A DNA stretch of 64,000 nucleotides from Actinocorallia sp. API 0066 (lineage in GTDB: Bacteria > Actinomycetota > Actinomycetes > Streptosporangiales > Streptosporangiaceae). Each line of letters starts with the position of its first letter. The first letter of the stretch is position 1. Of this stretch, positions 1-7,694 are shown one piece after another. The stretch is from positions 372,001-436,000 of the forward strand of contig NZ_JAJLQY010000001.1 in the NCBI RefSeq assembly GCF_020991275.1, read 5' to 3'. Both the position numbers and the translations under genes were made by a program. Under the pieces are notes generated by a model, which saw only the letters and a list, made by a program, of their open reading frames with translations, had not been told where the DNA came from and did no database searches.

Positions 1-146
1 TTGCCCGAGCCGGACGGGCCCATGACGGCCGTGAACGTGCCGCGGGCGAGTCGGAGAGAGACGTCCTGGAGGGCGACGACCCTGTTGTCGTCGTCGCCGT
101 GTACCTTGCGCAGCCCTTCGAGCCGCAGTACTTCGGTTGAGGTCAT
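1..146 (-). CDS. ABC transporter ATP-binding protein, 5' fragment (MacB/LolD-like)
   Basis: Only the first 48 codons are inside the window; the gene continues past the left edge. The reading frame starts at an ATG (146-144) and begins MTSTEVLRLEGLRKVHG, followed about 20 residues later by ALQDVSLRLARG and the start of a Walker A loop, GPSGSG, at the cut. That N-terminal layout is typical of ABC ATPases of the MacB/LolD/FtsE type that power membrane permeases. No Shine-Dalgarno is visible; a GACGGT hexamer 6 bases before the ATG could be the -10 of a leaderless transcript. The substrate cannot be told from this fragment. Confidence 0.85.
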   Translation of the reverse strand, partial: MTSTEVLRLEGLRKVHGDDDNRVVALQDVSLRLARGTFTAVMGPSGSG

Positions 147-167
147 GGCCGTACCGTCGCGGGGCGC

Positions 168-211
168 GCTGACCGTCCGCTGACGGCGTGCTGACGGTGG
201 GCTGACCGTCC
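168..211 (-). promoter_or_regulatory. Array of four 11-bp direct repeats (response-regulator-type operator)
   Basis: GCTGAC recurs at 168, 179, 190 and 201, exactly one helical turn (11 bp) apart. The four units are GCTGACCGTCC, GCTGACGGCGT, GCTGACGGTGG and GCTGACCGTCC. OmpR/PhoP-family response regulators bind such 11-bp direct repeats. The array lies 22-65 bases upstream of the ABC ATPase ATG and overlaps the expected -35, the usual place for an activator. The regulator is not in the window. Confidence 0.55.
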
Positions 212-233
212 CCTCCGCGGACGGTCAGCCCAC
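197..233. repeat. Perfect 15-bp inverted repeat
   Basis: GTGGGCTGACCGTCC (197-211) is repeated inverted at 219-233 with a 7-base loop. The left arm contains the fourth unit of the direct-repeat array. It could be a strong dyad operator or an RNA hairpin; no U-tract follows on either strand, so it is not an obvious terminator. Confidence 0.6.
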
Positions 234-238
234 GCGCC

Positions 239-270
239 CGACGGCCCCCCGGGGTGGAGAAGGGCCGTCG
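239..270. repeat. Second inverted repeat, 9-bp arms
   Basis: CGACGGCCC (239-247) pairs with GGGCCGTCG (262-270) around a 14-base loop. It lies next to the 197-233 dyad in the gene-free stretch. Its function is unknown. Confidence 0.45.
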
Positions 271-741
271 TGGGGGGAGTGGATCGCGTCCTCGTCCCAA
301 GCAATCACCACCACATCATGCGAAGACGACCTTCCGATAACACCTCCGTCACTTCCCATCCATCACGGATTTACCTGGACGAACCAGATAGGCGGGGAGA
401 AACCTTCGGGCCGCCGAATGCCGCGCCGAGCCTCACACCTGTGTCCGGCACCGCCACACCGGGGTGTCCCGGAGTTATCCACAGGCTGCCCGGCGCGGTG
501 ACGGAAAGTGTGTGAGGGTGATCGGGACGGACGTGATCGAGACCGCGACGTTATGAGATGGGAGTGATTGTCATGGTTCGGTGTGGTTGGTGTGGAGTCT
601 GTGGGTAGTGCGACATGCATAAGCGCGCGCCGAGACTGGGCATCTTGGACTGTCGCTGGAAGAATCTCTCGAGTGGCTACGCTTGGGGCCACGTGAACAC
701 GGAAGAGCGTCGGGATTCGGGCGCATTAGGCGGAGGCGTGC
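271..741. other. Gene-free stretch upstream of the secretion operon
   Basis: No convincing coding sequence was found here: short open frames lack codon bias and recognisable motifs. The part from about 290 to 370 is less GC-rich than its surroundings. A single TTATCCACA at 475-483 matches a DnaA box but stands alone. TACGCT at 678-683 is a possible -10 for the downstream operon, without a good -35. The GGCGGAGG just before 742 is the probable ribosome binding site of the first operon gene. Confidence 0.5.
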
Positions 742-1692
742 ATGGCTCGCAGGTCGGCTGTGGAGGAAGAGCCGGACATCGGCTCCGCCGCGCTCGACGA
801 AGCCTGGGACGAGCCCGCGCGACCCGCCAAGAAGCCGTGGGGCGGCGGGGGCGGCCGCTGGTGGATCTGGATCGGACGCGCCCTGCTGTGGGCGTTCGTC
901 CTCGTTGTTGTGGTGAACGGTATCCGTGCCCCGTTCGAACGGTTCACCGCGGACACGCCCGCGGCCCCGGGCGGCGGCGGGCAGCAGGAACCGGGCTTCC
1001 CGGTGACGGCCGGCTCCGCGTTCGCCGTGCAGTTCGCGCAGGTCTACCTGAACTACGACGCCTCGACGTCGGGCGGCAGGCAGGAGCAGCTCGCACGCTT
1101 CCTGCCCGAGGGCGCCGACGCCCAGTTCGGCTGGAACGGGCTCGGCCAGCTGTCGGCCGACCACCTCCAGGTCTTCGAGGTGCACGTGCGCGACAAGGAG
1201 AACGCCGTCGTCGACGTGGTGGCCAAGGTGGGCTCGCGCTGGGTGCGGCTCGCCGTCCCCGTGCACGCGCGCGGCGGCGGCTTCGTCATCGCCGAGCAGC
1301 CGGCGTTCCTGGAGCCGCCCACAAAGGCGGCGCGGCCCGCCGAGCCGTCCTACGAGCACGACACCGAACTGGAGACGCGGCTGCAGACGGAGCTCACCGG
1401 GTTCTTCCAGGCGTACGCCAACAGCGACGATGTCAACCTCCAGCGGTACACCGAGGGAAGCGACATCGAGGGCCTGGACTCGGCTGTCGTCTTCGACGCC
1501 ATCGTCGAGGTGGACGCGCCCAAGGGCGACGCCGACGAGCGCACGGTCACCGCCACCGTCAGGTGGAAGGTCCCCCCGACCGAGTCCCGCGGCGAAGAAG
1601 GGCTGATGACCCAGACGTACGAACTCACCGTGGTGAAGCGCGACCAGTGGAACGTACGCTCGATCCGCGGCGCCGTGCGGACCGGGTCCTAG
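742..1692 (+). CDS. TcpC-like (VirB8-type) conjugal transfer protein
   Basis: 316 residues. A charged cytoplasmic N-terminus (1-40) is followed by one membrane helix (about 43-62, IGRALLWAFVLVVVV) and a large C-terminal part that would lie outside the membrane. This is the layout of TcpC/VirB8 proteins, which carry NTF2-like domains and scaffold the type IV secretion channel. It is the first gene of a seven-gene run ending at 13941 in which neighbours overlap or nearly touch. The order TcpC-like, small membrane protein, TcpE-like, VirB4-like, VirB6-like, wall hydrolase matches the tcp region of plasmid pCW3. Family assignment rests on architecture and context. Confidence 0.75.
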   Translation: MARRSAVEEEPDIGSAALDEAWDEPARPAKKPWGGGGGRWWIWIGRALLWAFVLVVVVNGIRAPFERFTADTPAAPGGGGQQEPGFPVTAGSAFAVQFAQVYLNYDASTSGGRQEQLARFLPEGADAQFGWNGLGQLSADHLQVFEVHVRDKENAVVDVVAKVGSRWVRLAVPVHARGGGFVIAEQPAFLEPPTKAARPAEPSYEHDTELETRLQTELTGFFQAYANSDDVNLQRYTEGSDIEGLDSAVVFDAIVEVDAPKGDADERTVTATVRWKVPPTESRGEEGLMTQTYELTVVKRDQWNVRSIRGAVRTGS

Positions 1693-1705
1693 AAAAGAGG
1701 TTGCA

Positions 1706-1993
1706 GTGCTGTTCCACCACCTGGCGGCGGCTCTCCCCTGGGAGACGCTGGCAGCGCCCGAAGACGGGCTGAACACCGAGGATCTGGCCACCTGGCTGCG
1801 GAACCTTTTTGGTCCGCTGTTCCTTGTGGTCGTCTCGATCGTCGCGCTGTTCTTTCTCTTCACCAGGGAGATCACCCGGTTCGCGCAGTTCATCCTGCTG
1901 GCGATCGGGATCGGGATCATCTTCTACGTCCCGAACATCATCGAAGTGACGGCCAAGGCCATAGCCACGGCGCTGGGCGTCGATCTGAACTAG
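1706..1993 (+). CDS. Small two-helix membrane protein of the T4SS-like operon
   Basis: 95 residues from a GTG start; AAAAGAGG lies just upstream. Two hydrophobic helices (about 38-52 and 60-77) follow a short acidic N-terminus. Position between the TcpC-like and TcpE-like genes, plus size, suggests the TcpD/VirB2-like slot, but there is no diagnostic motif and this remains inference. Confidence 0.6.
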   Translation: MLFHHLAAALPWETLAAPEDGLNTEDLATWLRNLFGPLFLVVVSIVALFFLFTREITRFAQFILLAIGIGIIFYVPNIIEVTAKAIATALGVDLN

Positions 1994-2042
1994 GGAAGGG
2001 GTCGGAGCACACCGGGCGGCTGATCAGCGAGGGGAGCGGCGC

Positions 2043-5000
2043 ATGGATCTGCCCACGTACACCAACGTCTGGAGCATCGAGAAGCGGCTGTACAAGCTGT
2101 ACGACCTGCGGCTGCCGATGCCGTTGCCGCTGGTCACCATCGGCGTGTACGCGGGGTCGTTCCTGCCGTGGATCGTCTTCCTCCAGCTACTCGGCGTGCC
2201 CTTCGGCGCGCCCTGGCACGTGCTGTACCTGGTGCCGCCCGGCCTCGTCGCCTGGCTCGCGACCCGCCCCGTCATCGAGGGCAAGCGCCTGAACGAGCTG
2301 CTGCAGTCGCAGCTGCGCTACCTGTCCGAGCCGCGCACCTGGTGCCGCCTCACCCCGCTCCGCGAGCCGCAGCGCGTCGTCGTCGTGGCCCGCGTCTGGC
2401 GCTCCCCGGACCAGGCGGCCCCCGCCCTGGAACGCGTCGTCACGCCCCGCCGCCAGCCCGCCCCCGCCCCCACCCCGGCCACCTCCCCGACCCCCCAGCC
2501 CCTCGCCGAGTACGCCGCCGAACACGCCCCCGACTACGCCACCGCCCACCAGGAGGCCGTCGCCCGAGTCCGCGCCCGCATCACCTCCCCCTCCTACACC
2601 ACCCCCACCCCCCTCCCCGGCGACTACCCCCCCGAGACCACGCCCGGCCCCGCCACACCCGCGGCACCCCACGGGAGCCTCCGCACAAGCGACCCCGTTC
2701 CCGAGGACGCGTCTTCCACCCCCGTCACCAAGCCAGAGCCCCCCGACACGACGCCGCCGCCGCAGACCGCGCCGCGCACCGCCACACCCGCGGCACCACG
2801 CGGGGACCTCCGCACAAGCGGCCCCGTTCCCGAGGACGCGTCTTCCGCCCCCGTCAACGAGCCGGAAGTTCCCGGCGCGAGGCCGACGCCGCCCGAGGCC
2901 GTGCCGGGTGCCGCCGCACCTGCGGCACCACGTGCGGGCCTCCACGCCAGCGGGCTCGTTTCCGAGGACGCGTCTTCCGCCCCCGTCAGCGAGCCTCCGG
3001 CTCCTGGCACGCGGCCGGGGTCGCCTGAGGCCGCGCCGGGTACCGCCGTGCCCAGGGCGACGCGTGGGGATCTCCGCGCGGGTGAGCCCGTTTCCGGGGA
3101 CGTGGCTTCCGCCTCGGTCAGCGAGTCGGTGGCTCCTGGCACGAGGGCGGGGTCGCCTGAGGCCGTGCCGGGTGCCGTCGTGACCGGGGCGAGGCGTGGG
3201 GGTTTCCGCGCGGGCGGGCCCGTTTCCGAGGGCGCGGCTTCCGCGTCCGCCGACGAGCGGGAGGCTTCCGGGGCCGGGCCGGAGACGCCGGGTGCCGATG
3301 CGCCCGGGGCGCGCGAGGGCTTCCGCGCGGATGAGCCCGTTGCCGAGGCTTCGGCTACCGGTAGCGGGTCGGAGGCGTCCGCTGTCGGGTCGCGTGCGGA
3401 CACGGACGGCGAAGTGTGGGAGCCGGCCCGGTGGGTCTTCCGGGCGAGGGGCCGCGCGGGATCCGGCGGCAGCGCGGAAACGCCCGCGCCCGGAGCCGAG
3501 TCCGCCCAGGCCGTCGAGACCGGCACGACCCCCGCCGGGCCGGTCGCCGGTGCGGAAGGCGATGTTCCGGCGTCGAGGCGGGAAGACCTGCGCGGTGCCG
3601 AGCCTGAACGGAAAGACACGCGCGTGACGCCTGCCCTGTTGGGTGACGACGGGGAGGGCGGCGTTCCGGCGTCCGGCCGGGAAGACCTGCGCGGTGTGGA
3701 GCCTGGGCGGGAGGACGTACGCGATACGCCTGCCGTGTTGGGTGGCGACGGGGAGGGCGGCGTTCCGGCGTCCGGCCGGGAAGACCTGCGCGGTGTGGGG
3801 CGTGAGCGGAAGGACGTGCTTGGGAGGGCCGCCGGGTCGGGTGACGACGCGGAAGGCGGTGTCTCGGCGTCCGGGTGGGAGGACCCGCGCAGGGCGGAAC
3901 CTGGGCGGGACGACGTATGGGTGGCGGAGGCCGGTGCGGTCGTGGGCCGGACCGGGCCGGAGGCAGGGGCCGGGGGGGCCGTTGTGGAGCGTTCTGAGGT
4001 GCGGCAGGGCACGGCCAACGTCGTCGGCGGCGCCGTGGACGGCGGTGCGGTGGAACGGCCCGAGCCGGAAACGGAAGCCGACCACCCGCCGGTAGGGCCG
4101 CCCCCGGCCACCGCCCCCGACATCCCGCAGGTCCCCGCCGCCTTCGGCGCCCTCGGCCGCCCCCACCCCACCAACCACCCCCCGACCGAGACACCCCAGC
4201 AAGAGCCCACCGACAAGACACTTCAGCAGGACCCCGCCGACGAGGCGCTCCCGAATCAGCCCGCCAACAAAACGCCCCAGCAGTACCCCGCCGACGAAGC
4301 GCTTCCGAAGCAGCCCGCCAACAGAGCACTCGAGGACGAGCCCGCCGCCGACGTGTTCGGTGACGCGCCCGCGAACGAGGTGCTCGGGGGGAAGCCCGCC
4401 GACGAGGTGCTCCCGGAGGAGCCCGCGAGCGAGGTGTTCCGGCAGGAGACCGCCAACGCGGTGTTCCAGGACGAGGCCGCCGACGAGGTGCTCAGGGACG
4501 CGCCCGTGAGCGAGGTGCTCAGGGACACGCCCGTGAGCGAGGTGTTCGGGGAGGAGACCGCCGACGAGGCGCTTCCGGCCGGGGCCGTCGCGCCGGTGGC
4601 GCCCACGCGCACCGACATCCCCGTCGCCGCGAGCACGCGGCGGCCCGAATCCGAGGTCCGGCCCGCCGACTCGGTCGCGTACCGCACCGACCACCAGGTC
4701 TGGCCCCCGGTCCCCGCCCCGTCGCGCCCGTCCGCGCCGCCCCCGGCCACCGCCCCCGACATCCCCATGGTCGGCCCCCGCCCCGCCCCCCTGCCCTTCG
4801 CCGAGCCCGCCCCTCCGCCGCCCACCCCCCACCGCGCCCAAGTCCCGCCCCCCGCCGTCCCGCCGCCTGCCCCGGCCCCGGACAACCCCACCCCGCGCCC
4901 CCAGGCCCACCCCACCCTGCCCACCTTCCCCCGCCCCACCACCCCCGCCGGAGCCGACCGTTCGGCCGCGCCCGGCCCGGCGGATCCCGGTTCGTCTCCC

Positions 5001-7694
5001 TCCGGCGCCTTCACCCCCGGACGCTCCGGCGTGCCCATAGGCGACGACGCCGGAATCGAGCGCCCGGCAGCCCCAGCCGCCACTGAGCCGGACCCGGGCC
5101 ACACGGGCGAACACGCGACTCGCCGTGAGCCCGGCGTCGAGCAGGTCTCCCACGAGCCCGGCCCCGCCCGCCCCGCTCCGCCGCCCGCTGCCCCCGGTCC
5201 GGTGCGCCCCGGCTCCCACGCCCCCCGACGTCCCGGCACACCCGTCCGCGACGACGCCGCGCCCGGCCGCCCGGCCTCACCCGGCCCGGAAGACCCCGGT
5301 TCACAAGCCTCTGGTGCCCTCGCTCCTGGGCGTCCCGGTATGCCCGTCGGCGATGACGCCGCGACCGGGCGCCGGGTAGCTCCGGCTGCGGCTGAGCTGG
5401 ATCCGAGCCGCGCAGGTGAACCAGGGGCTCGCCGTGAGCCCGGCGTCGAGCAGGCTTCGCACGGGCCCGGCGCCACGCGGCCAGCCGCGACTCCCAGCGT
5501 GGAGCATCCCGGTTCGCAAGCCTCGGGTGCCTTCGCCCCTGGACGCCCCGGCGTGCCCATAGGCGACGATGCCGCTACCGGGGGCCCGGTGGCTCCGGTT
5601 GCTGCTGGGTTGGACCCGAGTCGCGCGGGTGGACTCGGGGACCGGGCTGAGTCCGGTGTCGAGCAGGGTTCGCTGGAGTCCGGCCCGGCGTCGCCGGCTG
5701 TGGCTCCGGGGGCGGAGCGTCCCGGTTCGGACGCCTCCGGCGTCGGTGCTCGTGGGTGGCCCGGTGTGCCGGTTCGTGGTGGCGCCGTTGGCGAGCGTTC
5801 GGCCTCGTCCGGGCTGGAGGATCCTGGTTCGTCGGCGTCTGGTGGCTTTGCCGCTGGACGCTCTGGTAGGCCCGTGGGGGATGGTGCCCGAGCGGAGCGT
5901 CCGGCGGCGCCGGCTGCGGCTGAGTCGGGCACGGGTCGTGTGGGCGAGGGCGGGGCTCGGCCTGGGCCTGGTGTGGAGCCGGGGGCTGACGAGCCCGGCG
6001 TGGTGCGTCCTGCTTTGCCGCCTGTTGCTTCTGGCTCGGGCGCCTCCGGCGCCGGCGTGCCTGGACTGCCGGGTGCGGCGGGTCGGGGTGCTGGTGCCGG
6101 AGCTGGTTCGCGGGCCGCTGGCGTGCCCGACGCCGGGCGTTCCGGAGTGCCGGTTCGGGGTGACGGTGTTGGGGAGGGGGCTGGTTCGCGGGCCGCTGGT
6201 GTTCCTGCGGCCGGGCGCCCGGTGGTGCCGACTGCCGGGGGGGCCGTTGGTTCGGGTTGGGGGGATGAAGGCGTGGTTCGTGGTGAGGACGGGGTTGGGG
6301 GGGCCGTTGGCTCTGGTTCTGGGGCTGCGGGGGATGTGGCGGTTGCCTGGGCTGGGAGGGATGAGACTGGTGCTGGTGCTGGTGCTGGTGCTGGTGCTGG
6401 TGCTGGTGCTGGTGCTGGTGCTGGTGCTGGTGCTGGGGAGAGGGGTCGGGGTGCTGGGGAGGGTGTTGAGGGTGAGGGGGCGTTGGGGGAGGGGCCCGGG
6501 GAGCGGCCGGGGAGTTTTGGGGGGCGGGTGGGGAGGCCGCGGATTACGGCGGTTGAGGGGAATGTTGGGTTCGCGGGGGGGAGGAGTCCCGATCGGTCGG
6601 TTTGGCCGGGGGGGCAGGACAGGCTGCCTGAGCCCGTCAGGGGGCGGGCGGTCAAGCCGGAGGCGCCCAGTGTGGTGCCGCCGGAGCGGCCGGAGAGGTA
6701 CGCGGAGCCGCCTCGGGAGGTGCGGTCGTCGCCCGCGTCGCCGGTGCGGCCTCGGCCGACGCCGGTGCCGCAGCCGCAGGCGCCGCCGGACAGGCAACTG
6801 GCCATCACGCCGCCCGAGCAGGTGGAGGACTCCGGCGGGGGCGGGCTGCGCAGGCTGTTCGGCAGGGGCAACCCCGTCGACCAGGACTACGTGGAGCGGC
6901 TGCAGCGGCCCTTCCAGGGGACGCGGCACATCGTGGTGCTCGGCTGCACCGGCGGCGCGGGGCAGACCGTGACGAGCCTGATGATGGGCCACACGTTCGC
7001 CCAGTACTGCGGCGAGCCGATCGTCGCGCTCGACGTCAACCCCGGCCCCGGCGCGCTCGCCCGCCGCACCAGGATCGACACCGACGAGACGCTCACCTCG
7101 CTCATCGCCAACGCCGAGCAGATCGGCAGCCTGGGCGCGATCCGCCGGTACACGAGCCGCGCCAAGTCCGGCCTCGACGTCGTCGCCCCCGGCAAGTACC
7201 CCGTCACCGCGCTCGACGACAGGGACTACGCCGAGGCCATCCGCACGCTCGACAGGTTCTACAGCGTCACCCTGCTCGACGCGGCGGCGGGCGCCGTGAG
7301 CCGGGTGCTGCCGCACGCCGACCAGGTCGTGCTCGTCGCACCGGCCAGCGCCGACGCGCCACGGGCCGTCGCGATGACGTTCGAGTGGCTCGACGGCCAC
7401 GGGTACACCGACCTGCGGCACCGGGCCGTCACCGTCATCAACGGGGTGAGCCGCCGCAGCCAGGCCGACGTGGAGCAGGCCGAACAGGTCGCGCGGGGGC
7501 AGTGCCGCGCGCTGGTGCGCATCCCGTGGGACGATCACCTCAGCCTCGACCGCGCCCCGCGCAACGAGCTGAAGGCGTTGCGTCCGCCGACCCGCAGGGC
7601 CTACCTGGCGCTGACGGCGGTCGTCGCGGGCGGCTTCACGGTTCTTCCCGAGCGTTACCACGACAGGTATGCAGATCAGGAGAGGGTGCAGTGA
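2043..7694 (+). CDS. Giant TcpE-like membrane protein fused to a MinD/ParA-like domain
   Basis: 1883 residues. Residues 1-125 resemble TcpE-family conjugal transfer membrane proteins, with two helices at about 27-48 and 57-75. Residues about 130-1610 form a low-complexity linker rich in Pro, Ala, Gly and acidic residues, with internal repeats such as SGREDLRG and PADEVL and a (GA)11 tract. The C-terminal 250 residues have the MinD/ParA order: P-loop region at about 1632, VALDVNPG, and VTLLDAAAG. The P-loop reads CTGGAGQT where active enzymes have KGGxGKT, so both lysines are missing and ATP hydrolysis is doubtful. TcpE relatives are normally only 100-200 residues. The stop overlaps the next GTG. 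Confidence 0.8.
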   Translation: MDLPTYTNVWSIEKRLYKLYDLRLPMPLPLVTIGVYAGSFLPWIVFLQLLGVPFGAPWHVLYLVPPGLVAWLATRPVIEGKRLNELLQSQLRYLSEPRTWCRLTPLREPQRVVVVARVWRSPDQAAPALERVVTPRRQPAPAPTPATSPTPQPLAEYAAEHAPDYATAHQEAVARVRARITSPSYTTPTPLPGDYPPETTPGPATPAAPHGSLRTSDPVPEDASSTPVTKPEPPDTTPPPQTAPRTATPAAPRGDLRTSGPVPEDASSAPVNEPEVPGARPTPPEAVPGAAAPAAPRAGLHASGLVSEDASSAPVSEPPAPGTRPGSPEAAPGTAVPRATRGDLRAGEPVSGDVASASVSESVAPGTRAGSPEAVPGAVVTGARRGGFRAGGPVSEGAASASADEREASGAGPETPGADAPGAREGFRADEPVAEASATGSGSEASAVGSRADTDGEVWEPARWVFRARGRAGSGGSAETPAPGAESAQAVETGTTPAGPVAGAEGDVPASRREDLRGAEPERKDTRVTPALLGDDGEGGVPASGREDLRGVEPGREDVRDTPAVLGGDGEGGVPASGREDLRGVGRERKDVLGRAAGSGDDAEGGVSASGWEDPRRAEPGRDDVWVAEAGAVVGRTGPEAGAGGAVVERSEVRQGTANVVGGAVDGGAVERPEPETEADHPPVGPPPATAPDIPQVPAAFGALGRPHPTNHPPTETPQQEPTDKTLQQDPADEALPNQPANKTPQQYPADEALPKQPANRALEDEPAADVFGDAPANEVLGGKPADEVLPEEPASEVFRQETANAVFQDEAADEVLRDAPVSEVLRDTPVSEVFGEETADEALPAGAVAPVAPTRTDIPVAASTRRPESEVRPADSVAYRTDHQVWPPVPAPSRPSAPPPATAPDIPMVGPRPAPLPFAEPAPPPPTPHRAQVPPPAVPPPAPAPDNPTPRPQAHPTLPTFPRPTTPAGADRSAAPGPADPGSSPSGAFTPGRSGVPIGDDAGIERPAAPAATEPDPGHTGEHATRREPGVEQVSHEPGPARPAPPPAAPGPVRPGSHAPRRPGTPVRDDAAPGRPASPGPEDPGSQASGALAPGRPGMPVGDDAATGRRVAPAAAELDPSRAGEPGARREPGVEQASHGPGATRPAATPSVEHPGSQASGAFAPGRPGVPIGDDAATGGPVAPVAAGLDPSRAGGLGDRAESGVEQGSLESGPASPAVAPGAERPGSDASGVGARGWPGVPVRGGAVGERSASSGLEDPGSSASGGFAAGRSGRPVGDGARAERPAAPAAAESGTGRVGEGGARPGPGVEPGADEPGVVRPALPPVASGSGASGAGVPGLPGAAGRGAGAGAGSRAAGVPDAGRSGVPVRGDGVGEGAGSRAAGVPAAGRPVVPTAGGAVGSGWGDEGVVRGEDGVGGAVGSGSGAAGDVAVAWAGRDETGAGAGAGAGAGAGAGAGAGAGAGERGRGAGEGVEGEGALGEGPGERPGSFGGRVGRPRITAVEGNVGFAGGRSPDRSVWPGGQDRLPEPVRGRAVKPEAPSVVPPERPERYAEPPREVRSSPASPVRPRPTPVPQPQAPPDRQLAITPPEQVEDSGGGGLRRLFGRGNPVDQDYVERLQRPFQGTRHIVVLGCTGGAGQTVTSLMMGHTFAQYCGEPIVALDVNPGPGALARRTRIDTDETLTSLIANAEQIGSLGAIRRYTSRAKSGLDVVAPGKYPVTALDDRDYAEAIRTLDRFYSVTLLDAAAGAVSRVLPHADQVVLVAPASADAPRAVAMTFEWLDGHGYTDLRHRAVTVINGVSRRSQADVEQAEQVARGQCRALVRIPWDDHLSLDRAPRNELKALRPPTRRAYLALTAVVAGGFTVLPERYHDRYADQERVQ
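6367..6432 (+). repeat. Hexanucleotide microsatellite (CTGGTG)11
   Basis: Eleven perfect tandem copies of CTGGTG encode an alternating Gly-Ala stretch inside the linker of the 2043-7694 protein. Slippage in whole units would change length without shifting the frame. Confidence 0.95.

Noticed and set aside
475-483. TTATCCACA, a perfect DnaA-box match
   Set aside because: It is single, with no cluster of boxes, no AT-rich unwinding region and no dnaA/dnaN genes nearby.
270-515. Small open frame in the gene-free region
   Set aside because: No ribosome site, no actinobacterial third-position bias and no recognisable sequence.
2187-6871. Very long open frames on the minus strand across the TcpE-fusion linker (up to about 1,000 codons)
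   Set aside because: They arise from the extreme GC content and repeat structure. The plus frame links two recognisable domains, continues the operon with coupled starts, and the antisense products have no known motif.
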